NCBI RefSeq assembly: GCF_036186745.1 | Contig: NZ_CP108086.1 | Coordinates: 7,130,001 to 7,194,000 of the forward strand | Direction: 5' to 3' | Length of the DNA: 64,000 bases | DNA from: Microbispora hainanensis | GTDB lineage: Bacteria > Actinomycetota > Actinomycetes > Streptosporangiales > Streptosporangiaceae | Shown here: positions 52,801 to 60,445 of the stretch, piece after piece | Layout of the letters: each line of letters opens with the position of its first letter | Position numbering within the stretch: position 1 is the first letter of the stretch | Notes under the pieces: model-generated | What the model was told of the DNA's origin: nothing | The model's input: only the letters and a program-made list of their open reading frames with translations | The model's database searches: none | Program-made: the position numbers and the translations under genes

Positions 52801-55585
52801 GCTGAAGCCGGCCGGCGCCGACGCCTTCGGCGTGTGGTTCGAGGTGCCGCTCAAGGACGACGCGAAGACGCTGGGCTGGATCATCCACAAGGGCGACGAG
52901 AAGGACCAGCAGGCCGACCAGTCGCTCGACCTGGGCGTGACCGGCCACGAGGTGTGGAAACTGTCAGGTGTGGACGGATATCTGCTGCCGCAGCCCGCGG
53001 CCTCCGGTGCGGACGCCGACCTGTCCAAGGCCACGGCCCAGTGGATCGACAGGGACACGGTCGCGTGGAAGGGCACGGTCGCCGAGGCGAACCACTACGC
53101 GCTGGCCTATTCCCCCACGGGCGACATCGCGTACGCCAAGGGCGACCTGTCCGGGGACGTCCACCTCATCCGGCTGACGCCGGGCACGCTCGGCGACGCC
53201 CGGAAGGCCGCCTGGCCGCATCTGGCGGCGTACGGCGCGCTGAAGGTGGACCCGCGCGACGCCGGCCTCGTGCGCGACGCGCTGCGCGGCCAGGTCGTGG
53301 CGATCGAGCGCGGGCCCTCGGGCGCGCTGCTGACCGCCACCGGCGTGCAGATCCCCGGCGTGCTCGACGACCTGTACGCCGGGGCCGCGAAGGTCCCGCT
53401 GGGCCCGACGGGCCGCGGCGGGCTCGCGGTGTGGGCGCCGACCGCCCGGAAGGTCGAGCTGGCCCTCTATGACGGTCCCGAGGGCGGACGCAGGACGGTG
53501 CACGGGATGCGCAGGGACGACGCGACCGGCGTGTGGTCGATCGACGGCCCGGCGTCATGGAAGGGCAGGTACTACACCTATCTCGTCACCGTCTACGCCC
53601 CCGCCGCCGGGAAGATCGTGACCAACGAGGTGACCGACCCCTACAGCCTGTCGGTCTCGGCGGGCTCGGGGCGCAGCCAGATCGTCGATCTCGACGACCG
53701 GTCGCTGCGGCCCGACGGGTGGACCAGCCTGAAGAAGCCGCCCGCGGTGCGCCAGGACCGGGCGTCGATCTACGAGCTGCACGTGCGCGACTTCTCGGCC
53801 TCCGACACCACGGTCCCCGAGGCCGAGCGCGGCACCTACAAGGCGTTCACCGAGACCGGCAGCGCGGGGATGACCGAGCTGCGGAGCCTGGCGAAGGACG
53901 GCCTCACCCACGTCCACCTGCTGCCGGCCTTCGACTTCGCCACCGTGCCCGACCGGAAGGCCGACCGCACCGAGCCCGCCTGCGACCTCGCCGCGCTGCC
54001 GCCCGACTCCGACCGGCAGCAGGCGTGCGTGGCGGAGACCGCCGCGAACGACTCGTTCAACTGGGGCTACGACCCGCTGCACTACACCGTGCCCGAGGGG
54101 TCGTACGCGACCGGCCCGGACAAGCGGATCAAGGAGTTCCGCGAGATGGTCGCCGGGCTCAACGGGGCGGGCCTGCGGGTGGTCATGGACGTGGTCTACA
54201 ACCACACCCACGCCGCCGGGCAGGACCCGGGCAGCGTGCTCGACCGCGTCGTCCCCGGCTACTACCACCGGCTCATGGACGACGGCACGGTGGCCGCCTC
54301 CACCTGCTGCGCGAACACCGCGCCCGAGCACGCGATGATGGGCCGGCTCGTCGTCGACTCGATCGTCACCTGGGCGAAGCAGTACAAGGTGGACGGCTTC
54401 CGGTTCGACCTGATGGGCCACCACCCGAAGGCGAACATCCTGGCCGTGCGCAAGGCCCTCGACGCGCTCACGCCCGCCAAGGACGGCGTGGACGGCAAGT
54501 CGATCATCCTGTACGGCGAGGGCTGGAACTTCGGCGAGGTGGCCGACGACGCCAGGTTCGAGCAGGCCACCCAGGCCAACATGGCGGGCACCGGGATCGG
54601 CACGTTCAGCGACCGGCTGCGCGACGCGGTGCGCGGCGGCTCGCCGTTCGACGCCGACCCCGGCGTCCAGGGTTTCGGCTCGGGCCTGGCCGACTCGGCG
54701 CAGGACGGCCGGCTCGCGCACGCCGAAGACCTGGTGAAGCTGGGCCTGGCGGGCAACCTGCGCGACTTCGCGTTCACCGGGTCGTCCGGCACGCCCGTCA
54801 AGGGCTCGCAGGTCGACTACAACGGCGGGCCCGCCGGGTATGCCGCCGAGCCCGCCGACACGGTGACCTACGTGGACGCCCACGACAACGAGACGCTGTT
54901 CGACGCGCTCGCCTACAAGCTGCCGAAGGACACCCCGATGGCCGACCGGGTCAGGATGCAGTCGCTTTCGCTGGCGACGGTCCTGCTCGGCCAGGGCACC
55001 GCGTTCGTCCACGCAGGCAGCGAGCGGCTGCGGTCGAAGTCGCTCGACCGCAACTCCTACGACTCGGGCGACTGGTTCAACCGCCTGCTGTGGGACTGCC
55101 GTCAGGGCAACGGCTTCGGGGGCGGCCTGCCGCCCGCGCGGGACAACGAGGCGCGCTGGCCGTACGCGCGGCCCCTGCTGGCCGACCCCGCGCTGAAGCC
55201 GGACTGCGCGGCGATCGGCGCGGCCCGGGCGCGGTTCGGCGAGCTGCTGCGGATCCGCTACTCCTCCCCGGCCTTCTCGCTCGGCTCGGCCGCGGAGATC
55301 GCCAGGCGGGTCTCCTTCCCGCCGTCGGGCATCCCCGGCGTGATCGTCATGCGCATCGACGCCGCCGGGGTCGATCCCGCGAACAAGACGATCTACGTGG
55401 TGTTCAACGCCACCGGGAAGACCGCCGCCCCCGTCGTGCCCGCGCTGAAGGGCGCCCGGGTCGCGCCGCACCCGGTGCAGGCGGCGTCGGCCGACCCGAT
55501 GGTGCGGCAGGCGTCGGCCGATCCGGCGACCGGCACGCTGACCGTGCCCGCCCGTACGGCCGGGGTGTTCGTCGAGGCGGCGTGA
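49838..55585 (+). CDS. Secreted bifunctional amylopullulanase, two GH13 domains
   Basis: A 1915-residue exported enzyme for starch. The signal region (1-50) contains a repeated TVALTVAL stretch. Domain 1 (about 70-555) is a GH13 alpha-amylase with IITNHTADV, GFRIDTAKHV (Asp), MFGEVYSSDP (Glu) and FLGNHDMGRI. A beta-domain and Ig-like linker follow. Then come three pullulanase-associated (PUD) domains near residues 750, 850 and 955, each with YDGWGLH. A CBM48 with LAVWAPTARKVELALYDG lies near 1195, and a pullulanase GH13 spans about 1310-1780: YELHVRDFSASD, DVVYNHTHAAG, GFRFDLMGHH, GEGWNFG, VDAHDNETLF. It cuts alpha-1,4 and alpha-1,6 bonds, making maltodextrins for MalEFG. Confidence 0.92.
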   Translation: MVTPQHRRTRVPVALSTAAALSATLTVALTVALTVALIAVPLAAPPAASAPVSAVTGAAGAPPDAELARDALRTDLSRERLYFAMTDRFANGDPSNDRGGLSGDRLTTGYDPTDKGFYQGGDLAGLIGKLDYIKDLGATAVWLTPSFKNRPVQGTGADASAGYHGYWITDFTRIDPHLGTNAQMKSLVKEAHRRGMKVFFDIITNHTADVIDYKEKTYGYRGKAAYPYVDASGRVFDDRDHALRDDFPKVTAESFPYTPVVTAKSKVPSWLNDPTMYHNRGDSTFSGESSEYGDFSGLDDLWTERPEVVKGMTDIYRTWVKETGVDGFRIDTAKHVNMEFWQRFAPALHGYAAKLGNDRFFMFGEVYSSDPAFESRYTTTGTLDATLDFGFQEAARSFASGGDAASLGRLYAADDYFTDADSNASSLPTFLGNHDMGRIGYFLKQDAPSADDATLLARDRLAHQLMYLTRGQPVVYYGDEQGFTGGGGDKDARQPMFASKTAGYLDDDLIGTTATHATANYVTTHPLYISIAELARLRDRYPALADGAQIVRLASGNVFAFSRIAAGERVEFVVALNNGATAADVRIPTYYSPGASFTQVYGGTQRLTSGSGGTLAVTVPPLSAVVYRADKPLAAPGAAPRVTLTLPGETLRGTAADGRVPISAEVPGDGFAQVTFAVKAGDAPWRVLGTDDAPNGRTYRVFHDLTGVPEGAPLTYKAVVKDSAGRYASATATATAGPVPAEEEPGAVTRDHLVVHYKREGGDYDGWGLHAWGDIDQTVEWGSPVAFEGEDAFGRFAWLKLKPGATEVGLITHKGDTKDQGDRMVDPVRTGEVWLVEGRPEVYASRAAAEGFATIHYRRPDGAYDGWGLHLWGDAIADGAGTDWGAPRPPDGTDSFGAFWRVPLKNADAALNYIVHKGDTKDPGPDQSFVPARQPEAYVNSGGTQIHAGAAAARNVAVLHYHRDDGDYDGWGLHFWGDASGSVEWSDPLKPAGADAFGVWFEVPLKDDAKTLGWIIHKGDEKDQQADQSLDLGVTGHEVWKLSGVDGYLLPQPAASGADADLSKATAQWIDRDTVAWKGTVAEANHYALAYSPTGDIAYAKGDLSGDVHLIRLTPGTLGDARKAAWPHLAAYGALKVDPRDAGLVRDALRGQVVAIERGPSGALLTATGVQIPGVLDDLYAGAAKVPLGPTGRGGLAVWAPTARKVELALYDGPEGGRRTVHGMRRDDATGVWSIDGPASWKGRYYTYLVTVYAPAAGKIVTNEVTDPYSLSVSAGSGRSQIVDLDDRSLRPDGWTSLKKPPAVRQDRASIYELHVRDFSASDTTVPEAERGTYKAFTETGSAGMTELRSLAKDGLTHVHLLPAFDFATVPDRKADRTEPACDLAALPPDSDRQQACVAETAANDSFNWGYDPLHYTVPEGSYATGPDKRIKEFREMVAGLNGAGLRVVMDVVYNHTHAAGQDPGSVLDRVVPGYYHRLMDDGTVAASTCCANTAPEHAMMGRLVVDSIVTWAKQYKVDGFRFDLMGHHPKANILAVRKALDALTPAKDGVDGKSIILYGEGWNFGEVADDARFEQATQANMAGTGIGTFSDRLRDAVRGGSPFDADPGVQGFGSGLADSAQDGRLAHAEDLVKLGLAGNLRDFAFTGSSGTPVKGSQVDYNGGPAGYAAEPADTVTYVDAHDNETLFDALAYKLPKDTPMADRVRMQSLSLATVLLGQGTAFVHAGSERLRSKSLDRNSYDSGDWFNRLLWDCRQGNGFGGGLPPARDNEARWPYARPLLADPALKPDCAAIGAARARFGELLRIRYSSPAFSLGSAAEIARRVSFPPSGIPGVIVMRIDAAGVDPANKTIYVVFNATGKTAAPVVPALKGARVAPHPVQAASADPMVRQASADPATGTLTVPARTAGVFVEAA

Positions 55586-55633
55586 AGCGGCACCCCGGCC
55601 GTGCCGCCCGTACGGCCGGGGTGTTTCCCGAGG
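55544..55633. repeat. Duplicated 3' end of the amylopullulanase gene
   Basis: The last coding stretch (GCCCGTACGGCCGGGGTGTT, 55549 on) recurs 56 bp downstream after the stop (55605 on), with a few changes. Both copies also contain CCGTACGG, a short palindrome. A minor relic of the stop-proximal duplication seen elsewhere in the window. Confidence 0.7.
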
Positions 55634-55774
55634 AGTCGCAGGGACGCCCACGGGGTACGACCAGGTGCGGAAACCCGCACCCGGTTGCACCCCTTGAGAG
55701 ACTTTGGGCAACTTTGGGGCGAGCTTTCCGATGTCGCGAGTTTCCCTAAAGATGACCATCAGTAACCTCGGGTA

Positions 55775-57301
55775 ATGCTCCTCCCCAGGCGCTCCCCGTC
55801 GCTGCGAGCCCGGCTGGCCCTCCTCGCCACCGGGACAGCGGCGATCCTGCTGATCCCGCTCGCGATCGTGGTGCACGTGCTCGTCCGAGACATGGTCGCG
55901 GACCGCATCTGGGATCGGAGCCTCGACACCGCCACGTCCGTCGCCGCGCAGATCCGCGGTGGTCACCTGCCCAATCCCATACCGACCGGCGGGAACGACA
56001 TCAACCTGATCGAGGTGACGGGGCCGGACGGCCGGGTCGTCGCCGAGAGCCCGGCGGCCGAGCACCTGCCCCGCCTGAGCCCGTTACGCCCGGCCCCCGA
56101 CCGCGAGGTCACCCAGACGACGGCCTGCTCCCCCGCCGGGCGCGACTGCCTCTACATCACGGTGCTGCGGGTCTCCCCGGGTTCCGGCTCCGACCTCGTC
56201 TACGCGGGCCGGGCGGCTCCGGGGATCCTCGACACCTCCGTCACGCTGCCGGCGCTGCTGCTGGCGGCCCTGCTGCTCACCGCGCTCGCGGGCTGGACGG
56301 CCTACAACGTCACGGGCCGCGCGCTGCGGCCGGTGGAGGCGATCCGGTCGGAGCTCGCCGAGATCACCGACCGCAATCCCGGCGGCCGGGTGCCCGAGCC
56401 GCCCGGCGACGACGAGTTCTCCCGGCTGGCGCAGGCCGCCAACGACGCGCTGTCGCGGCTGGACACCTCGATCCAGCGGCAGCGGCAGTTCGCCGCCGAC
56501 GCCTCCCACGAACTGCTCACCCCCATCGCCGGCATACGCGCCCAACTGGAGAGCGCGCGGCTGCACCCCGAGGACACCGCCGAGGCGCTCTGCGCCGCGC
56601 TCCGCGACACCGACCGCCTTGAGGCGATCGTCGCCGACCTGCTCCTGCTCGCACGGATCCCGACGGTCCCCGAGACCGCCCGGGAGGAGGTCGACCTGTC
56701 CCATCTGGTGGTCGCCGAAATCGAGCGGCGGCCGGAACGGCTGCCGGTCCACCTCCACGACACCCCGGGGGTGATGGTCAGGGGCGTGCGCCGTCACCTC
56801 GCCCGGGTGGTGGCGAACCTGCTCGACAACGCCGAGCGGCACGCGCTGACGGTGGTCTGCGTGCGGGTCACATCCACCGAGGACGCGGCCGTCCTGTACG
56901 TGCGCAACGACGGCCTGCCGATCTCCGAGGCCGACCGTGAGCGGATCTTCGAGCGGTTCTACCGCACCGACGCGGCACGCAGCCGCGACCGGGGCGGCAC
57001 GGGCCTCGGCCTGGCCATCGCCCGTGAGGTGATAGAGGCCCACGGCGGCTCCATCCGGGTGGAGGACGTCACGGACGGCGAACCCGGCGTGCGTTTCGTG
57101 ATCACGCTGCCGCTGTCCCCGGAGGCCGCGGACGATCCCGGCGCCGGCGCCGTGGACCCCCTCGACTGCTTTCCGGACGCCGACGAGCCGGACGCCGGCG
57201 ATCTCGCCGCGGACTACCGTGTCTCCGACCTTCCCACCCGCGACTGCGGCGCCCCGGGCGGTGACACCCGAAGTTCCCCGGGCGGTGACACCCAAAGTTA
57301 A
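55775..57301 (+). CDS. Sensor histidine kinase (orphan)
   Basis: A 508-residue membrane kinase. TM1 (LALLATGTAAILLIPLAIVV), an extracellular sensor of about 110 residues with two Cys (TTACSPAGRDC) that may form a disulfide, TM2 (LPALLLAALLLTALAGWTAY), HAMP (RALRPVEAIRSELAEI), HisKA with phospho-accepting His in DASHELLTPIAG (Leu in place of the usual Arg), and HATPase (VVANLLDNAERHAL, GGTGLGLAIARE). An Asp/Gly/Pro-rich tail ends in duplicated GGDTRSS/GGDTQS. No response regulator gene lies on either side, so its partner is elsewhere or the pair was split. Confidence 0.88.
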   Translation: MLLPRRSPSLRARLALLATGTAAILLIPLAIVVHVLVRDMVADRIWDRSLDTATSVAAQIRGGHLPNPIPTGGNDINLIEVTGPDGRVVAESPAAEHLPRLSPLRPAPDREVTQTTACSPAGRDCLYITVLRVSPGSGSDLVYAGRAAPGILDTSVTLPALLLAALLLTALAGWTAYNVTGRALRPVEAIRSELAEITDRNPGGRVPEPPGDDEFSRLAQAANDALSRLDTSIQRQRQFAADASHELLTPIAGIRAQLESARLHPEDTAEALCAALRDTDRLEAIVADLLLLARIPTVPETAREEVDLSHLVVAEIERRPERLPVHLHDTPGVMVRGVRRHLARVVANLLDNAERHALTVVCVRVTSTEDAAVLYVRNDGLPISEADRERIFERFYRTDAARSRDRGGTGLGLAIAREVIEAHGGSIRVEDVTDGEPGVRFVITLPLSPEAADDPGAGAVDPLDCFPDADEPDAGDLAADYRVSDLPTRDCGAPGGDTRSSPGGDTQS

Positions 57302-57416
57302 GGACAGCGCCCCTGGTCGTTCAGCCCAGTAACCCCGTACGGGAGAACCTGCTGGCTAGTTTTCGGGACACCCCGGCCCCCTGGGGTCCCCGTTGTCGCA
57401 GGTAGAGGAGTCACTC

Positions 57417-59483
57417 GTGCGAGTGCTGGCCGTCGTCCCCGCCCGTGGAGGGTCGGTGGGCGTCCCGCTGAAGAACCTCGAGAAGGTGGGCGGCGTCCCG
57501 CTCGTCGCCCGGGCGGTGGACGCCTGTCTGCGCGCCGAACTCGTCGACGACGTGGTCGTCAGCACCGACCACGACCGCATCGCCGAGGTGGCGCGGAGCG
57601 CGGGCGCCCGGATCGTGCGCCGGCCCGCCGAGCTCAGCGGCCCGACCGCCTCCAGCGAGTCCGCCGTGCTGCACGCCCTGTCCGAGCTCGGCGGCGAGAC
57701 GCCCGAGATCGTCGTGCTCGTCCAGTGCACGAGCGCGTTCCTCGACCCCCGTGACCTCGACGCCGCCGTCGCGAAGGTGCTGGACGGCGAGGCCGACTCG
57801 GTCTTCTCCGGCACCGAGACCTACGAGTTCGTCTGGACCGGCGCCGGCCACGGCGTGAACCACGACCCGGCCGTGCGCCCGCGCCGCCAGGACCGCGAGC
57901 CCCACTTCCGCGAGACCGGCGCGTTCTACGTCATGCGTACGGAGGGGCTGCGGGAGCGGGGCCACCGCTTCTTCGGCAGGGTCGCGGTCCAGCCGGTGCC
58001 CGCCGGGCACGCCGTCGAGATCGACACTCCGGAGGACCTGGAGATCGCCCGCGCGCTCGCGCCGTTCGTGGACGAGCCGCTGCCGATCGACGTGGACGCC
58101 GTCGTCACCGACTTCGACGGCGTGCACACCGACGACCGTGCGTTCGTCGACTCCGACGGCAGGGAGATGGTCGCGGTCAGCCGTTCCGACGGGATGGGGA
58201 TCGCGCTGCTGCGCCGGGCCGGCGTTAAGGTGCTCGTGCTGTCCACAGAGCGCAACCCGGTCGTCGCCGCCCGCGCCGCCAAGCTCGGCGTGCCGGTGGT
58301 GCAGGGCCTCGGCGCCAAGGACGTCGCGCTGCGCGAGTGGCTGGCCGCCGAGGGCCTGGCCCCCGAGCGGGTGGCGTACGTCGGCAACGACGTCAACGAC
58401 CTGTCCTGCATGGCGATCGTCGGCTGGCCGGTCGCGGTGCCCGACGCCCACCCCCGGGTGCGCGCCGCCGCCCGCGTCGTGCTGTCGGCCCCCGGGGGCG
58501 CCGGGGCCGTACGCGAGCTGTCCGACCGCGTGCTCGCGGCCCGGCCGTCCACCGCGCTGGAGACCGTCACCACCCCCGCGCCCGTCCGCGCGCCCGGTCA
58601 TCTCGGGCAGCCGCGGCCGGTGCGGATCGGCCGGTCGCTGGTCGGCCCCGGGCAGCCCGTATACGTGATCGGCGAGATCGGCATCAACCACAACGGCGAC
58701 GTCGAGATCGCCCGCAAGCTGATCGACGTGGCCGCCGACGCCGGCTGCCAGGCCGTCAAGTTCCAGAAGCGGACCCCGGAGATCTGCGTGCCGCTCGAAC
58801 AGCGCGACCAGATCCGGCAGACGCCGTGGGGCGAGATGACCTACATGGAGTACAAGATCCGGACCGAGTTCGGCGCCGACGAATACCGCTACATCGCCAA
58901 ATACTGCGAGGAGCGCGGCATCGACTGGTTCGCCTCGCCCTGGGACGTCCCGTCGGTGGACTTCCTGGAGGAGATGGACGTCGTCGCGCACAAGGTGGCC
59001 TCGGCCTCGGTGACCGACCACGAGCTGCTGCGCGCGCTGGCCGCCACCCGCAAGCCGGTCATCCTGTCCACCGGCATGTCCACGATCGAGGAGATCGACG
59101 CGGCGGTGGAGATCCTCGGCACCGAGCGCCTGGTGATGATGCACGCCACCTCCACCTACCCACTGCCGCCGGAGGAGGCCAACCTCCGCATGATCACCAC
59201 GCTCGGGCAGCGGTACGGCGTGCCGGTCGGCTACTCGGGGCACGAGCGCGGGCTGCAGATCTCGCTCGCCGCCGTGACGCTGGGCGCGGTGACCGTCGAG
59301 CGGCACATCACGCTCGACCGGGCGATGTGGGGCTCCGACCACGCCGCCTCGCTGGAGCCCACCGGCCTGGAGCACCTGGTCCGCGACATCCGCATCATCG
59401 AGACCGCGCTCGGCGACGGCGTGAAGCGCGTCTACCCGGGCGAGCAGGCCCCGCGGGCCCGGCTGCGCCGCGTCACCGCATGA
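57417..59483 (+). CDS. NeuA-HAD-NeuB fusion: nonulosonic acid synthase, phosphatase and CMP-transferase in one chain
   Basis: A 688-residue cytoplasmic fusion. Residues 1-215: CMP-sugar synthetase (VLAVVPARGGSVGVPLKNL, VVVSTDHDRIAEVA, GETPEIVVLVQCTSAF). Residues 225-385: HAD phosphatase of KdsC type (VVTDFDGVHTDDRAF, VLSTERNPVVAARAA, YVGNDVNDLSCM). Residues 400-688: sialic-acid synthase barrel (VIGEIGINHNGDVEIARKLI, AVKFQKRTPEIC, VGYSGHERGL). The C-terminal antifreeze/SAF domain normal in NeuB is missing. Together these would condense a hexose derivative with phosphoenolpyruvate, dephosphorylate the product and activate it with CTP. GTG 57417 follows GTAGAGGAG. First of three overlapping genes for a surface polymer. 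Confidence 0.88.
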   Translation: MRVLAVVPARGGSVGVPLKNLEKVGGVPLVARAVDACLRAELVDDVVVSTDHDRIAEVARSAGARIVRRPAELSGPTASSESAVLHALSELGGETPEIVVLVQCTSAFLDPRDLDAAVAKVLDGEADSVFSGTETYEFVWTGAGHGVNHDPAVRPRRQDREPHFRETGAFYVMRTEGLRERGHRFFGRVAVQPVPAGHAVEIDTPEDLEIARALAPFVDEPLPIDVDAVVTDFDGVHTDDRAFVDSDGREMVAVSRSDGMGIALLRRAGVKVLVLSTERNPVVAARAAKLGVPVVQGLGAKDVALREWLAAEGLAPERVAYVGNDVNDLSCMAIVGWPVAVPDAHPRVRAAARVVLSAPGGAGAVRELSDRVLAARPSTALETVTTPAPVRAPGHLGQPRPVRIGRSLVGPGQPVYVIGEIGINHNGDVEIARKLIDVAADAGCQAVKFQKRTPEICVPLEQRDQIRQTPWGEMTYMEYKIRTEFGADEYRYIAKYCEERGIDWFASPWDVPSVDFLEEMDVVAHKVASASVTDHELLRALAATRKPVILSTGMSTIEEIDAAVEILGTERLVMMHATSTYPLPPEEANLRMITTLGQRYGVPVGYSGHERGLQISLAAVTLGAVTVERHITLDRAMWGSDHAASLEPTGLEHLVRDIRIIETALGDGVKRVYPGEQAPRARLRRVTA

Positions 59484-60445
59484 TCACTCTCTCGGTGGTG
59501 GTGCCGGTCCGGGACGGCGAGGCGTACCTCGCGGACGCCCTCACGTCGCTGGTGCGCAACCGGACGCCCGAGTTCGAGACCGAGGTCGTCGTCGTGGACG
59601 ACGGCTCGGCGGACGCGACGCTGGAGGTCGCCGAGGACTTCCGGCGCGATCTGCCGGGGCTCACCGTCGTCCGCAACCCGGTGCCGCTGGGGCTGGCCGC
59701 CGCCCGCAACACCGGGCTGAAGCTGGCCGCGGGCCGCTACGTCACCTTCCTCGACGCCGACGACTGGCTCGCGCCCGGCTACCTGCCCCGCCTCGTCGTC
59801 GCCATCGACGGGCTCGGGTGCGACTTCGTGCGCGTGGACCACGTCCAGGTCGAGGGCCGCAGGCGGGAGACGCACCGGGCGCCGCAGCCCCGGCGCGGCG
59901 TCGTGCTGGACTCCCGCGACGGCATCCTCCCGGTCGATCACAAGACCATGGTCGACTACCCCTACGCCTGGGCGGGGATCTACCGGCGGGAGCTGGACGA
60001 CCTGCTGACCTTCCCCGCCGGGCTGCACACCGCCGAGGACCGCCCGTGGATCTGGCGGCTGCACCGCCTGGCCCGGTCGTACGCCGTGGTCTCCCTCGCC
60101 GGGGTGTTCTACCGGCGGGGGCTGGCGGCCTCGCTCACGCAGATCGGCGACGAGCGGCAGCTCCACTTCTTCGACGCCTACGAGATGGTGCTGGACGAGG
60201 CCGGGCCGCGCTATCTGCCGAAGGCGGCCCGCAACCTGTGCGCGCTGCTCGCCCATCACGTGGAGCTGGCCGGCCGGTTCACCCCGGCCGTACGCGCCCG
60301 GTTCGACGAGCGGGCGCGGGCGGTGCTCGCCCGGCTGCCCCACGAGACGCTGACCGAGGCGCTCGGCGGGCTGGAACCCGAGCGTGCCGCGCTGCTCGGC
60401 TCCTACCTGCCGGACCCCGACCCGACAGGAGGGCCGCGTGCCTGA
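59480..60445 (+). CDS. Family 2 glycosyltransferase
   Basis: A 321-residue GT-A fold enzyme. LSVVVPVRDGEAYLADAL is the nucleotide-binding start, VVVDDGSADATLEVAE carries the first Asp pair, and FLDADDWLAPGYLP the DxD metal site. A catalytic-type acidic pair follows in HTAEDRPWIWRLH. The C-terminal 100 residues are helical with no membrane segment. ATG overlaps the stop of the NeuA-HAD-NeuB gene (ATGA), and its own stop lies inside the next gene, so the three are translationally coupled. It probably starts or modifies the nonulosonic acid chain. Confidence 0.9.
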   Translation: MITLSVVVPVRDGEAYLADALTSLVRNRTPEFETEVVVVDDGSADATLEVAEDFRRDLPGLTVVRNPVPLGLAAARNTGLKLAAGRYVTFLDADDWLAPGYLPRLVVAIDGLGCDFVRVDHVQVEGRRRETHRAPQPRRGVVLDSRDGILPVDHKTMVDYPYAWAGIYRRELDDLLTFPAGLHTAEDRPWIWRLHRLARSYAVVSLAGVFYRRGLAASLTQIGDERQLHFFDAYEMVLDEAGPRYLPKAARNLCALLAHHVELAGRFTPAVRARFDERARAVLARLPHETLTEALGGLEPERAALLGSYLPDPDPTGGPRA

